The notes: generated by a model from the sequence alone, not told the origin. Positions 41,645-51,037 are shown, numbered from the stretch's first letter. The stretch is DNA of 64,000 nt from Tumebacillus algifaecis (GCF_002243515.1 NZ_CP022657.1:1913001-1977000); one strand, 5' to 3'. Numbers and translations are program-made.

Positions 41645-43015
41645 ATGCCAAAAAAACGTTCATGGCAGTTAAAAAGCTGGCAAAAATTTTTATCGCCGGC
41701 ACGCTTTTTGATGATCGGTTTCGCAGTTTTGGCGATCGTGGGAGCGATTCTGCTCAGCTTGCCCGTTGCGACGGAAAATGGAGAAGGGCTGCCTTTTGTT
41801 GATGCTTTGTTTATGGCGACATCTGCCATCTGTGTGACGGGGCTGGTGGTCGTCGATACGGGGAGCACCTTATCAATGTTTGGGGAAGTGGTCCTTCTGA
41901 CGCTCGTCCAGATCGGTGGGCTAGGTATTATGACGGTGGCGACCTTTGTGACGATCTGGACGGGGAAAAAAATCGGCCTGACAGAACGTCTGCACCTGCA
42001 GCAATCGCTAAATGTCTCCTCGCTTGAAGGGCTGATCCGGTTATCGCGCAACGTGGTGTTGATGACGTTAGCGATCGAATTTGTGTTTGCGTTGATCCTC
42101 GCTTACCGTTTTTCGGGTCATATGCCGCTTGGAAAAGCGCTGTATTATGGAATCTTCCACTCGATTGCCGCATTTTGTAATGCCGGATTTGACTTATTTG
42201 GCGATTATAAGAGCTTGGCCGATTATGCGGGAGATCCGGTAGTCAACATCTCGGTGATGACGCTGGTGTCGGTCGGAGGCTTAGGCATGGCAGTGATGGC
42301 CGACTTGCTGCGCAAACTGGTCAATCGCAAGGAACGGCTGATGTTCCATTCTAAGTTGGTGCTGATCGCAAGCGTCGTGTTGTTCGTGGTCGGTACTCTC
42401 GGTTATTATGCGCTGGAGCATGGGAATCAGGGCACACTGGCCGAGAAGAGCGAAGGGGAGCAACTACTTGCCGCCGGGTTTGCGTCGGTTACAGCCCGTT
42501 CCTCAGGTTTTGCGACGATCAATTATGAAGAGATGTCACAAAGTGGTCAGTTCTGGACGATGATGCTGATGTTTATCGGAGCGTCGCCCGGTTCGGCCGG
42601 CGGCGGGATTCGCACGACGACGGCGCTCGTTATCTTGCTGTTCGTCTGGACGGTCGTGACCAATCGGGGGCAGACGGTCATCTTCAAGCGGGCAATCTCA
42701 CCGCGGGTGATCAATAAGTCACTGACCATCGCCGTGATGTCGATGACGCTGATCGTGGTGACGACGATGATTTTGACGATCACGGAAAATCGGGAGTTTA
42801 ACAGGGTGCTGTTTGAAGCCGTTTCGGCAGTTTCGACCGTCGGGCTCTCGACCAACCTGACGCCCGAACTTTCTCCAGCCGGAAAAGTCGTGGTGCTGAT
42901 CGTGATGTACATCGGACGTCTCGGGCCATTGACCCTAGCGCTTGCATTGGCTGCCCGTCATCAAGGGAAGCCATCCAATGTGCGCTATCCGGAAGGCAAC
43001 GTGTACGTCGGGTGA
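41645..43015 (+). CDS. Potassium uptake channel subunit, KtrB/TrkH family
   Basis: 456 residues with four repeats of helix-pore-helix. The selectivity loops SAICVTGL, AAFCNAGFD, TARSSGFAT and STVGLST supply the filter glycines. KtrB-type proteins import potassium, often with sodium coupling, and need a KtrA-type ring protein in the cytoplasm, which is not encoded here; the closest Bacillus relatives are KtrB and KtrD. ATG 41645 follows GAGGGGA. It is a single gene. Confidence 0.9.
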   Translation: MPKKRSWQLKSWQKFLSPARFLMIGFAVLAIVGAILLSLPVATENGEGLPFVDALFMATSAICVTGLVVVDTGSTLSMFGEVVLLTLVQIGGLGIMTVATFVTIWTGKKIGLTERLHLQQSLNVSSLEGLIRLSRNVVLMTLAIEFVFALILAYRFSGHMPLGKALYYGIFHSIAAFCNAGFDLFGDYKSLADYAGDPVVNISVMTLVSVGGLGMAVMADLLRKLVNRKERLMFHSKLVLIASVVLFVVGTLGYYALEHGNQGTLAEKSEGEQLLAAGFASVTARSSGFATINYEEMSQSGQFWTMMLMFIGASPGSAGGGIRTTTALVILLFVWTVVTNRGQTVIFKRAISPRVINKSLTIAVMSMTLIVVTTMILTITENREFNRVLFEAVSAVSTVGLSTNLTPELSPAGKVVVLIVMYIGRLGPLTLALALAARHQGKPSNVRYPEGNVYVG

Positions 43016-43069
43016 TGCTGTGCGTTTGTAAGGTCAATCACGGCCACGGAGGATTGTTCCAGTTTTCAC

Positions 43070-43098
43070 TTTACAGCGGAAATCGAGAAAGCTATACT
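43070..43098 (+). promoter_or_regulatory. Sigma-A promoter of the rib operon
   Basis: TTTACA (43070-43075) and TATACT (43093-43098) with a 17-base spacer, 20 bases before the riboswitch. Confidence 0.78.
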
Positions 43099-43117
43099 GG
43101 TTCTTACAATGATATAG

Positions 43118-43266
43118 TTCCTTCAGGGTGAGGTGAGACAGCATCAAGCTGTCAATTCCTAATCGGCGGTGATGATCTTTTTCGAAAGAGCTAAGTCCGC
43201 GAGCCTTCACAGGCAGGAACTGGTGCGAATCCAGTACCGACGGTATAGTCCGGATGGGAGAAGGAA
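43118..43266 (+). ncRNA. FMN riboswitch (RFN element)
   Basis: The closing helix is TTCCTT (43118-43123) / AAGGAA (43261-43266). Conserved blocks in between: CAGGGTGAGGTGAGA, ATCGGCGGTGATGA, AAGTCCGCGAGC (43193-43204), CAGGAACTGGTGCGAATCC and ACCGACGGTATAGTCCGGAT. It binds FMN and controls the downstream terminator and thus the riboflavin genes. Confidence 0.96.
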
Positions 43267-43361
43267 TGATGTGAACGGATGGCAGGATACGCATGCCCTT
43301 TTTTGGGGAGCTTTCTTTCGGTGCGTATGTATTGCTTGTGATCCGTATGCGCGCGAAACCT

Positions 43362-43394
43362 GCCCTGAAGTCGATGTGACTTCAGGGCTTTTTT
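43362..43394 (+). terminator. Riboswitch-controlled terminator before ribD
   Basis: GCCCTGAAGT and ACTTCAGGGC form a perfect stem followed by six T. Confidence 0.93.
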
Positions 43395-43427
43395 CTGCGC
43401 AGTGAACAGAACAGGAGGTGGATTCGT

Positions 43428-44531
43428 GTGAACGATCAACATTATATGAACCTCGCATTGCAACTGGCAGCGATGGCAAAAGGCAAAACGAACCCGAATC
43501 CCCTGGTAGGAGCTGTCATTGTGAAAGAAGGCCGCGTCATCGGGCAAGGAGCGCATCTGCGCGCTGGAGAGCCGCACGCTGAGGTCCATGCGTTTCGCAT
43601 GGCAGGTGAAGCGGCAAAGGGGGCGACGCTGTATGTGACGCTGGAACCTTGCAGTCATCATGGGCGAACGCCGCCCTGCGCAGATCTGGTGATCTCCTCG
43701 CAGGTTGGGCGCGTGGTCGTTGCGATGCTCGACCCGAACCCGCTGGTGGCCGGACGCGGTGTCACGCGCATACGGGAAGCAGGCATTGAAGTGGAAGTTG
43801 GCGTCTTGGAACAGGAGGCGCGTCGGTTGAACGAGCGTTTTGTGCACAACATGCTGACCAAGCAGCCGTTTGTGACGGTGAAAACGGCGATGACGCTCGA
43901 TGGCAAGATCGCAGCGCACAGCGGGGACAGCCGTTGGATTACCGGGGAGGAATCACGCGCCTTCGTGCACCGTCTGCGCGATGCGGCGGACGCGATTCTT
44001 GTCGGTATCGGTACCGTCCTCGCCGATGATCCGGAACTGACGACCCGCTTGCCTGAGGGTGGTGGGAAGCATCCGGTGCGGATCGTGCTCGACAGACAGC
44101 TTCGCACGCCCGAGACGGCGCGAGTGGTCAGCACAGAACAGGCGAAAACGTGGATTTTCACCGGGCCAGATGTTGATGAAGATAAAGCGGCACGCCTGCG
44201 CGAGCTTGGGGTTGATGTGATCCAAGTGCCGCTGAGCGATGGCGGGCTTGACCTGCGCGCCGTGTTGGACTTGCTATATCAGCTTGGCATCACCGATCTG
44301 CTCGTCGAAGGAGGGGCCTCGGTCAACGGCGCGTTTTTGAAACAAGGTCTGATCAACAAAGTCGTCTCGTTCATCGCGCCGAAGCTGATCGGTGGAGCGA
44401 CCGCTCCGACGCCTTACGCGGGTGACGGGTTTGATAAGATGGCAGACGCGGTAGATCTGTTAGACCTGACCGTCGAGCGGTATGGCGCAGATCTTTGTCT
44501 GATCGGCTACCCGAAACGGGCGGAGGTGTAG
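43428..44531 (+). CDS. ribD: Bifunctional deaminase/reductase of riboflavin synthesis
   Basis: 367 residues. The N-terminal deaminase domain has zinc ligands H50 (HAEVH, with E52), C75 and C84 (PCSHHGRTPPC). The C-terminal reductase domain (about 146-360) includes TAMTLDGKIA, SRWITGEESR and LLVEGGASVNGAFL. It carries out the second and third steps after GTP opening. GTG 43428 follows AGGAGGTG. It is the first gene of ribD-E-BA-H. Confidence 0.95.
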   Translation: MNDQHYMNLALQLAAMAKGKTNPNPLVGAVIVKEGRVIGQGAHLRAGEPHAEVHAFRMAGEAAKGATLYVTLEPCSHHGRTPPCADLVISSQVGRVVVAMLDPNPLVAGRGVTRIREAGIEVEVGVLEQEARRLNERFVHNMLTKQPFVTVKTAMTLDGKIAAHSGDSRWITGEESRAFVHRLRDAADAILVGIGTVLADDPELTTRLPEGGGKHPVRIVLDRQLRTPETARVVSTEQAKTWIFTGPDVDEDKAARLRELGVDVIQVPLSDGGLDLRAVLDLLYQLGITDLLVEGGASVNGAFLKQGLINKVVSFIAPKLIGGATAPTPYAGDGFDKMADAVDLLDLTVERYGADLCLIGYPKRAEV

Positions 44532-44534
44532 GGC

Positions 44535-45191
44535 ATGTTTACCGGTTTGGTCGAAGAGGTCGGGACGATTCAGGAGATTCGCACGTCCGGCAAAGCGATC
44601 CATTTGAAGATGCGAGCAGCTTCCATTTTGGGAGATGTCGCGCTGGGTGATTCGATCTCTGTCAACGGGATCTGTCTGACGGTGACTCACTTTGACGGGG
44701 GTTCATTTACGGTCGATGTCGTGCCAGAAACGATGCGCCGCACCGCACTGCACGAGTTGTCCGTCGGTTCGCCAGTCAATCTGGAGCGGGCGATGGCGAT
44801 GGGCCAGCGTTTCGGCGGACATATCGTTTCCGGACATATTGACGGGATCGGCCAGATCACCGAGATCGTGGATGAGGACATAGCGAAAGTGGTGCGGATC
44901 AAAGCGATGCCTGACGTCTTGCGCTATCTGGTCGAGAAGGGGTCGATCACGATCGACGGGGTGTCGCTGACGGTGATGGATGTGGCGAGCGACTCGTTTC
45001 GAGTTTCTGTCATTCCGCACACCTGGCAGGTGACCGTGTTGCGTCATCGTCGCATCGGTTCTGTCGTCAATTTGGAATGTGACATCATCGGCAAGTATGT
45101 GGAACGCCTGTTATTGCCATATGCACCCGGAGAAGTAAAGGGCAAGCAGAACATCACCTTAGAATATTTGCAACAAAACGGGTTTGCGTAA
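44535..45191 (+). CDS. ribE: Riboflavin synthase alpha chain
   Basis: 218 residues made of two homologous lumazine-binding barrels, each starting with a [10 protein letters not shown] or [12 protein letters not shown] type segment. It converts two molecules of 6,7-dimethyl-8-ribityllumazine to riboflavin and a pyrimidine that is recycled. It begins three bases after ribD. Confidence 0.95.
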   Translation: MFTGLVEEVGTIQEIRTSGKAIHLKMRAASILGDVALGDSISVNGICLTVTHFDGGSFTVDVVPETMRRTALHELSVGSPVNLERAMAMGQRFGGHIVSGHIDGIGQITEIVDEDIAKVVRIKAMPDVLRYLVEKGSITIDGVSLTVMDVASDSFRVSVIPHTWQVTVLRHRRIGSVVNLECDIIGKYVERLLLPYAPGEVKGKQNITLEYLQQNGFA

Positions 45192-45208
45192 GAGAGGGGG
45201 CGGATCGG

Positions 45209-46351
45209 ATGTTTCATGGGATCGAAGTAGCAGTGGAAGATCTGAAGCAAGGCAAAGTGGTGATCGTGGTCGATGATGAGGACCGCGAGAATGAGGGAGA
45301 TTTTATCGCACTTGCCGATAAAGTGTCGGCCGCCACGATCAATTTTATGATCACACATGGCCGCGGACTGGTCTGCGTGCCGATCACGGAGGAACGGGCT
45401 ACAGCGCTCAACCTGCGCCCAATGGTCTCACACAACACCGATCAACACGGCACTGCGTTTACCGTATCGATCGATGCTAAAGTTGGCACAACAACGGGGA
45501 TTTCCGCTTATGAGCGCGCTGTGACCATCGAAAGAATGATCGAAGACGGCGCGTCCGGTGATGATTTTAAAAAGCCAGGCCACATCTTCCCACTGGTTGC
45601 ACGCGACGGCGGGGTGTTGCGCCGCGCCGGACATACGGAGGCGGCGATCGACTTGGCGTTGCTAGCCGGTTCCTATCCGGCTGGTGTGATCTGTGAAATT
45701 TTGAACGCAGATGGCACGATGGCCCGTGTGCCCGACCTGAAGAAGATCGCCGAAGAGCATGACATCAAGATGATCACGATCGCCGATCTGATCGCATACC
45801 GGAAGGATCGCGAAAAGCTGGTCGAGCGCGTGGCCCAAATGGAGTTGCCGACCGACTTCGGCACGTTCCAGCTATACGTTTACAAAAACATTCTCGATGG
45901 CACCGAGCATGCCGCTTTGGTCAAAGGTGCGATCGATCCCGATGTGAACACATTGGTCCGTGTGCGCAATGAATGCACGCTAGGCGACATTTTCGGCTCA
46001 CACAAATGCAACTGTGGCACGCAACTGCACGCCGCACTTCGGGAGATTGATCAGAATGGTAGCGGTGTGTTGCTACACCTGCGTCAAGCGATGGACGGCG
46101 CCAATTCGTTGCTGGCCAAAGTGAAAGCGTATGAAGGCGACAGCACACACATGCAAACGGACAAAGGGCAAACGATCGACTATGGCATTGGCGCTCAGAT
46201 TTTGCGCGATCTTGGCGTGACCAAAATGCGCTTGCTCTCCAACAACCCGCGCAAGTTTGTTGGGTTGGAAGGATATGGATTGGCGATCACTGAGACCCTT
46301 CCCCTTCGCGTGCGCGAGGAAGACCGTCGCGCGGTGAAATTACCTTTGTAA
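45209..46351 (+). CDS. ribBA: RibBA: DHBP synthase fused to a degenerate GTP cyclohydrolase II domain
   Basis: 380 residues, about 20 shorter than usual. The DHBP synthase half is intact (DDEDRENEG 22-30, [15 protein letters not shown] 141-145) and makes dihydroxybutanone phosphate from ribulose 5-phosphate. In the GTP cyclohydrolase II half the zinc cysteines C256, C267 and C269 (GSHKCNCG) and the YGIGAQIL and LLSNNPRK segments remain. However, the RQEGRGIGL motif reads [10 protein letters not shown], and the catalytic Asp and Arg before the D-Y pair are Q321 and I323. That domain may be inactive or altered. Operon position between ribE and ribH is normal. Confidence 0.9.
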   Translation: MFHGIEVAVEDLKQGKVVIVVDDEDRENEGDFIALADKVSAATINFMITHGRGLVCVPITEERATALNLRPMVSHNTDQHGTAFTVSIDAKVGTTTGISAYERAVTIERMIEDGASGDDFKKPGHIFPLVARDGGVLRRAGHTEAAIDLALLAGSYPAGVICEILNADGTMARVPDLKKIAEEHDIKMITIADLIAYRKDREKLVERVAQMELPTDFGTFQLYVYKNILDGTEHAALVKGAIDPDVNTLVRVRNECTLGDIFGSHKCNCGTQLHAALREIDQNGSGVLLHLRQAMDGANSLLAKVKAYEGDSTHMQTDKGQTIDYGIGAQILRDLGVTKMRLLSNNPRKFVGLEGYGLAITETLPLRVREEDRRAVKLPL

Positions 46352-46403
46352 GCGATTTTGGCACCATTACGTTTGGAGTTACAATTGAGAGGAGATATTT
46401 TGG

Positions 46404-46871
46404 ATGGCGAAGTTTTTTGAAGGCAATCTGATTGGCACCGGTTTAAAAGTAGGGGTAGTCGTCGGACGTTTTAACGAGTTTATCGGAAGCAAATTGCTCA
46501 GCGGAGCGCTCGACGCATTCAAACGTCATGGTCTTGAAGAGGACGACGTGGAAGTAGCGTGGGTGCCGGGTGCGTTTGAAATCCCGCTCGTCGCACAAAA
46601 GATGGCGCAGTCCGGCCGCTATGATGCGGTGATCACGATCGGTGCTGTCATTCGTGGGTCTACCCCGCACTTTGATTTTGTTTGCAACGAGGCTGCGAAA
46701 GGCGTTTCCAAAGTCGCGCTCGAAACAGGCGTCCCGACCATTTTCGGCGTCCTGACCGTCGATACGATCGAGCAAGCGATTGAGCGTGCCGGCACGAAAG
46801 CGGGCAACAAAGGCTGGGAAGCGGCAGTCACCGCCATTGAGATGGCGAACCTGACCAAACAATTCAACTAA
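46404..46871 (+). CDS. ribH: 6,7-dimethyl-8-ribityllumazine synthase
   Basis: 155 residues, complete. It joins the RibD product and dihydroxybutanone phosphate and assembles as an icosahedral shell. Phosphate- and substrate-binding parts [29 protein letters not shown] and [11 protein letters not shown] are all present. ATG 46404 follows GAGAGGAG. A terminator ends the operon. Confidence 0.96.
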   Translation: MAKFFEGNLIGTGLKVGVVVGRFNEFIGSKLLSGALDAFKRHGLEEDDVEVAWVPGAFEIPLVAQKMAQSGRYDAVITIGAVIRGSTPHFDFVCNEAAKGVSKVALETGVPTIFGVLTVDTIEQAIERAGTKAGNKGWEAAVTAIEMANLTKQFN

Positions 46872-46881
46872 GAAAGACGAG

Positions 46882-46911
46882 GCGGTGCACAAGATGTGCA
46901 CCGCTTTTTTT
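46882..46911 (+). terminator. Terminator of the rib operon
   Basis: GCGGTGCAC and GTGCACCGC stem followed by seven T. Confidence 0.92.
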
Positions 46912-46972
46912 GTCTTGAATTTTCGTACTATCCTGTATACAGTGAAGGAAAGTGGAAGGGGGATGGGCTGTA

Positions 46973-47191
46973 ATGACCACTCAAGAAATGCTCGATCATG
47001 AATTTAATTTTAGTGAAGTAACGCTGTCGTTCTTAGACCCTGGAAATACAGGGCGCGGTAAATCGACCGATGAGATAACGCCGCCGTATCCGAGCAGCCC
47101 GACTCCAGGTAATGGACCGAATCTCACGCTGGACGAAATCACACCACCATTTCCAATCAGTCCAGTCGAAGAGGATGAACCTGATGCATAA
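46973..47191 (+). CDS. 72-residue acidic, proline-rich peptide with a duplicated motif
   Basis: An N-terminal 30 residues of mixed sequence (MTTQEMLDHEFNFSEVTLSF) are followed by two near-identical blocks, DEITPPYPSSP and DEITPPFPISP, separated by TPGNGPNLTL, and an acidic end EEDEPDA. No signal peptide or cysteine. The ATG follows AAGGGGG ten bases upstream; GTG 46952 is an alternative. It has its own terminator and possible promoter, so it is probably a real monocistronic gene. The leader-plus-repeat layout recalls modified-peptide precursors, but no modifying enzyme is nearby; an MFS exporter follows. Function unknown. Confidence 0.68.
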   Translation: MTTQEMLDHEFNFSEVTLSFLDPGNTGRGKSTDEITPPYPSSPTPGNGPNLTLDEITPPFPISPVEEDEPDA

Positions 47192-47240
47192 CGGACGCTT
47201 CCGTTCTTATACTAGAACGGAGGCGTCTGCCTCTTTTTTT
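47192..47240 (+). terminator. Terminator after the proline-rich peptide gene
   Basis: GACGCTTCCGTTC and GAACGGAGGCGTC pair with one G-T around TTATACTA, followed by TGCC and seven or more T. Confidence 0.85.
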
Positions 47241-47325
47241 CTAGCGATTCTATCTGTTACAATAGAGAGTGATCAAATCGTACATAAATAAATATTTTGT
47301 AACTCGTGACAAAGGAGGGGAGCCT

Positions 47326-48804
47326 GTGGCAAAAACGAATCGCACCGCCGTCGTGGTTGCGGTGATGATGGCAAACTTTCTGGCTGCGATCGACGTATCG
47401 ATCGTCGGAACGGCGATGCCTACGATCATTGGAACACTCGGCGGTCTGCCACTGATGTCGTGGGTGTTCTCCGCATTCCTGCTCGCTTCGACGGTGACGG
47501 TACCGATCTATGGCAAGCTATCCGATCTGTACGGTCGCAAGATCATTTTTATGTTCAGTTCGGTGGTGCTCATCATCGGGTCCGTTCTTTGCGGGATCGC
47601 AGAATCGATGGTGCAACTGATTATCTACCGCACGATTCAGGGCTTGGGTGCCGGGGGAATCATGGCGGTCGCCCAGACGATTTTAGGGGATATTTTTTCT
47701 GCGGAAGAGCGCGGGAAAATTCAAGGCTGGTTCAGCGGTGTCTGGGGCGTTTCGGCGGTGGTCGGGCCACTGCTCGGGGGCCTGATGGTCAGTTATTTGG
47801 ACTGGCCGTGGGTGTTTTACATTAATGTGCCGATCGCGCTGGCGGCGATCTTGATCCTTGCGTTTGCGCTGCATGAGGATCTGGAGCGCAAGAAGCACAA
47901 GATCGATTATGTTGGCTCGATCACGCTGACCGTGTCGATGACTGCGTTGCTGTTTGCGTTGCTCACTGGCGGTAATCAATATGAATGGTTCTCACCACAG
48001 ATTCTCGGGCTGATTGTGGTCGCTGTGCTGGTGTTCGTCTGGTTCCTGTTCAACGAGCGCAGAGTGACAGAACCGATGCTACCTCTTGATCTCTTCCGTT
48101 CGCCGTTGATCGCGGTGGCCTCGATCGCCAACTTCCTGCTCGGTGCGGTGCTTGTGGGCATTACGTCGTACATGCCGTCTTATGCGCAAGGCGTGCTCGG
48201 TGGCACGGCGACGGCAGCGGGACTGCTGATCACACCGATCTCGATCGGTTGGCCGATCGCCTCGATCATCGGTGGACCGCGAATGATCAAATGGGGATAC
48301 CGACGAACCGCGATGATCGGAGGAGCGCTGGTCGGGATCTCCTCACTGCTTTTGATCTTTGTCACGCCTGCCGTTGGCTACTGGTATGTGATGCCGGTGT
48401 TGCTCGTGCTCGGGATGGGCATGGGACTGACGACGCTCGCGTTCCTCGTTTCGGTGCAAGCGACGGTGCCGTGGAACCGCAGGGGGATTGCGACCGCTTC
48501 GTTGCAGTTTATCCGCTCGCTGGGCTCGTCGGTTGGCGTCGCGGTGATGGGCGCTGTCATGAACGCTCGCATACTCGACTTGCTGCGTGGCGATCCGGAC
48601 ATTCAGGCGCCGCTGGAAGCGACCAACAACTTGCTCGACCCAGAGAAGCGAGCGCTGCTTGAGCCGAGCATCGTGGACCGATTGAGCGAAGCGTTTGCCA
48701 GCGGCTTGCACTACGCGTTCTTGCTGGTCGCCGTATTTGGGATCGGAGCACTCGTCGTGACGTTGTACTATCCGCGCGACAAGACAAGCGCTCTCAAATC
48801 GTAA
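47326..48804 (+). CDS. MFS multidrug exporter, DHA2 (14-helix) family
   Basis: 492 residues with 14 predicted helices. It carries the DHA2 motifs: an aspartate in AAIDVSIVGTAMPTI, motif A GKLSDLYGRK, RTIQGLGAGG and motif C GVWGVSAVVGPLLGG. Relatives (EmrB/QacA, LmrB) export drugs and lipophilic compounds by proton antiport; the substrate here is unknown. The start is GTG 47326 after AAGGAGGGG; the frame from 47269 has a poorly conserved extension. An extended -10 TGTTACAAT at 47255-47263 is the likely promoter. Confidence 0.9.
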   Translation: MAKTNRTAVVVAVMMANFLAAIDVSIVGTAMPTIIGTLGGLPLMSWVFSAFLLASTVTVPIYGKLSDLYGRKIIFMFSSVVLIIGSVLCGIAESMVQLIIYRTIQGLGAGGIMAVAQTILGDIFSAEERGKIQGWFSGVWGVSAVVGPLLGGLMVSYLDWPWVFYINVPIALAAILILAFALHEDLERKKHKIDYVGSITLTVSMTALLFALLTGGNQYEWFSPQILGLIVVAVLVFVWFLFNERRVTEPMLPLDLFRSPLIAVASIANFLLGAVLVGITSYMPSYAQGVLGGTATAAGLLITPISIGWPIASIIGGPRMIKWGYRRTAMIGGALVGISSLLLIFVTPAVGYWYVMPVLLVLGMGMGLTTLAFLVSVQATVPWNRRGIATASLQFIRSLGSSVGVAVMGAVMNARILDLLRGDPDIQAPLEATNNLLDPEKRALLEPSIVDRLSEAFASGLHYAFLLVAVFGIGALVVTLYYPRDKTSALKS

Positions 48805-48815
48805 ACATCTAGTGA

Positions 48816-48852
48816 AAAGAGCACCTGCTGTGAAGTCGGCAGGTGCTCTTTC
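48816..48852 (+). terminator. Terminator of the MFS gene
   Basis: AAAGAGCACCTGC and GCAGGTGCTCTTT form a perfect stem. Confidence 0.88.
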
Positions 48853-48906
48853 GCGGCCATTTATGATATGATAGGCTAGAACTTTTTTGCTCGAAGGAGG
48901 GCACCT

Positions 48907-49551
48907 ATGCTATTTAGCGGACTCAATATGGATGACCTGTTGTTTCGGGTCATCGCGTTTTTGATCGCCATCACTGTACATGAACTCGGGCATGCGTATG
49001 TCGCGTACCGTCTGGGTGATCCAACGCCCAAGCGTGAAGGGCGCATCACGTTAAATCCGATTGCACACATGGATTTACTCGGGACGCTGATGATTTTGTT
49101 CGGCCCCTTTGGGTGGGCAAAACCGGTGTCGTTTAACCCTCATAATTTCCGCGGCAACAAGCGTGTTGGCAAAATTTTGACCACCATCGCCGGGCCGCTC
49201 GCCAACTTCATCACTGCGATCGTCTTCTGTTTCCTGCTGGTGTTTTTCTACAATCTCGGCATTGAAGATTCGGCGTGGAACACCTTTGTGCTGCGTCTGG
49301 TGGAAGCGGTCGTGTCGTTGAACCTCATTCTCGGTCTGTTCAACCTGTTGCCGATCCCGCCGCTTGACGGCTATTGGATCGTGCGCGACATTCTGCCGCA
49401 AAGATTCGCGCACAAGCTGACCCCGGTTGAGAAGTACGGTCCGTTCGTGTTGTTGCTTGTCGTCTTTTTCGGAATCACCTCGTATTTGATCTTGCCGATC
49501 TACTATGCGCTCGGCGATCTCCTGCTCGGGATGGTCAAGGGGCTGCTGTAG
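48907..49551 (+). CDS. Site-2 protease family membrane metallopeptidase (M50)
   Basis: 214 residues with about six membrane helices. The zinc motif HELGH is at 25-29 and the third ligand lies in NLLPIPPLDGY. It belongs to the compact M50 group without a PDZ domain (YwhC type). Such proteases cut membrane-embedded regulators or leftover signal peptides; the target is not known. ATG 48907 follows GAAGGAGGG. It ends exactly where scpA starts, as in many Bacilli. Confidence 0.88.
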   Translation: MLFSGLNMDDLLFRVIAFLIAITVHELGHAYVAYRLGDPTPKREGRITLNPIAHMDLLGTLMILFGPFGWAKPVSFNPHNFRGNKRVGKILTTIAGPLANFITAIVFCFLLVFFYNLGIEDSAWNTFVLRLVEAVVSLNLILGLFNLLPIPPLDGYWIVRDILPQRFAHKLTPVEKYGPFVLLLVVFFGITSYLILPIYYALGDLLLGMVKGLL

Positions 49552-50316
49552 ATGGAACCTATCCAAACAGACGTTTTAAAACTCAAGTTGGAGACATTTG
49601 AAGGGCCGCTCGACCTTTTGTTGCATCTGATCGACAAGGCGGAGCTTGAGATCACCGACATTCCAATCTCGCAGATCACCGATCAGTATCTGTCCTATCT
49701 GCAAACGATGCACGAGCTGAACCTGGAGATCGCTTCCGAATTTTTGGTGATGGCATCGCAGTTGCTTGCGATGAAATCAGGGCTGCTGTTACCGCGTCCG
49801 ATCGAACTTGACGTTCCGCTGATCGATTATGACGAGGAGATGATCGATCCGAGGCAGGCGCTGATGGAACGATTGATCGAGTATAAGAAATACAAGCATC
49901 TTGCCGAGGACCTGAAAGACCGCGAAGAACTGCGCAATCAGGTGTTTACGCGCCGACCAGAGAACCTCAAACAGTATGCGCCGGAAGTGGAGCCGAACCC
50001 CGTGCAAGGCGTTTCCTTGTTCGACTTGCTCGACGCCTTTCGCAAAGCTCTGCAAAAAGCGCAACCAGACGAGTATGTGGCCGACATTCATCGCGAGGAG
50101 ATGTCGCTAGAAGGCAGGATGCAGGAGATCATGGGCCTCCTCGCCTTTAAAAGCGGCCGAATCTCGTTTTCCGAATTGCTTGGCGGATATCAGCGCAGAT
50201 CGGAACTGATCGTTTCGTTCCTCGCTTTATTAGAACTGATGAAGGGGAAACAAGTGCGCTGTCTGCAACGCGGCTTGTTTGATGAAATCATCATTGAAAT
50301 GTACGACATTCTGTAA
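49552..50316 (+). CDS. scpA: Segregation and condensation protein A
   Basis: 254 residues. This kleisin subunit bridges the SMC heads with ScpB to organise and segregate the chromosome. The N-terminal FEGPLDLLLHLIDKAELEITDI and the C-terminal winged-helix segment are typical. ATG 49552 directly follows the M50 stop. An operon with scpB, nine bases later, is likely. Confidence 0.95.
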   Translation: MEPIQTDVLKLKLETFEGPLDLLLHLIDKAELEITDIPISQITDQYLSYLQTMHELNLEIASEFLVMASQLLAMKSGLLLPRPIELDVPLIDYDEEMIDPRQALMERLIEYKKYKHLAEDLKDREELRNQVFTRRPENLKQYAPEVEPNPVQGVSLFDLLDAFRKALQKAQPDEYVADIHREEMSLEGRMQEIMGLLAFKSGRISFSELLGGYQRRSELIVSFLALLELMKGKQVRCLQRGLFDEIIIEMYDIL

Positions 50317-50333
50317 CAAGCAAGGTGGTTCAC

Positions 50334-50930
50334 TTGGATGCAAAGGAAATCAAATCTGTAATTGAAGGTCTGTTGTTCGTGTCGGGCAGTGATGGAATTG
50401 AAGCCAAGCAGTTGGCCGACATTTTGGAGCTTGACCGCGAGGAGGCGCGGGACTATTTATACGACCTCCAGACCGATTTTATCCGTGAGGGGCGGGGCAT
50501 TCGGATCGTGGAAGTAGCGGGGATGTTCCAGTTGACCACACGTCCTGAACATGCAATCTTTTTTGAACGCTTAGCCCATCAGCCCCAACAGGCGACGCTG
50601 TCGCAAGCGGCAATCGAGACGCTGGCCATCATCGCCTATAAGCAGCCGATCACCCGCAGCGGTATCGAAGATGTGCGCGGTGTAAAATCGGAGCGGGCGG
50701 TCAACACGCTGCTCAGCAAACAGTTGATCAAAGAAGTCGGACGTGCGGAAGGACCAGGTCGTCCGATCCTCTTTGGCACAACCCGCGAGTTTTTGGAGTA
50801 TTTCGGGCTACGCGATCTCAAGGAGCTTCCGCCGCCGCCAGCGCTTGTGCCGATGAACGACTTGCAAGACGAAGAGGAGCATCTGCTGTTTCAGATGCCC
50901 GACATGTTTCCAGAAGCGGGCGATGAATAA
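50334..50930 (+). CDS. scpB: Segregation and condensation protein B
   Basis: 198 residues with two winged-helix domains (ESLLF-like IEGLLFVSGSDG start and TLSQAAIETLAIIAYKQPITRSGIEDVRGV). It dimerises and binds ScpA in the SMC condensin complex. The start is TTG 50334 after AAGGTGG; GTG 50325 lies inside that site. A terminator follows. Confidence 0.94.
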   Translation: MDAKEIKSVIEGLLFVSGSDGIEAKQLADILELDREEARDYLYDLQTDFIREGRGIRIVEVAGMFQLTTRPEHAIFFERLAHQPQQATLSQAAIETLAIIAYKQPITRSGIEDVRGVKSERAVNTLLSKQLIKEVGRAEGPGRPILFGTTREFLEYFGLRDLKELPPPPALVPMNDLQDEEEHLLFQMPDMFPEAGDE

Positions 50931-50935
50931 AAAGA

Positions 50936-50962
50936 GCTTGGGAGAAATCCCAAGCTTTTTTG
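50936..50962 (+). terminator. Terminator of scpAB
   Basis: AGCTTGGGA and TCCCAAGCT stem with GAAA loop, followed by six T. Confidence 0.93.
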
Positions 50963-50975
50963 TGTGGTCTTTTTT

Positions 50976-51004
50976 GTATGAAAAGGAAGAGACTGGACAA
51001 GATA
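50976..51004 (+). promoter_or_regulatory. Candidate sigma-F promoter of ytfI-ytfJ
   Basis: GTATG (50976-50980), 14 bases, then GGACAAGATA (50995-51004). Each element has one mismatch to GYWTA / GGNNANAHTR and the spacer is one short. ytfJ is a sigma-F gene in B. subtilis. Confidence 0.35.
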
Positions 51005-51037
51005 ATCGGGAATCTGGAAGATGTGGAGGAGGACCGC

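Noticed and set aside
46079-46189. A compensated double frameshift as the cause of the odd RibBA segment.
   Set aside because: Neither other frame encodes EGRGIGL or the missing Asp/Arg, and codon use stays even across the region, so the change is at protein level.
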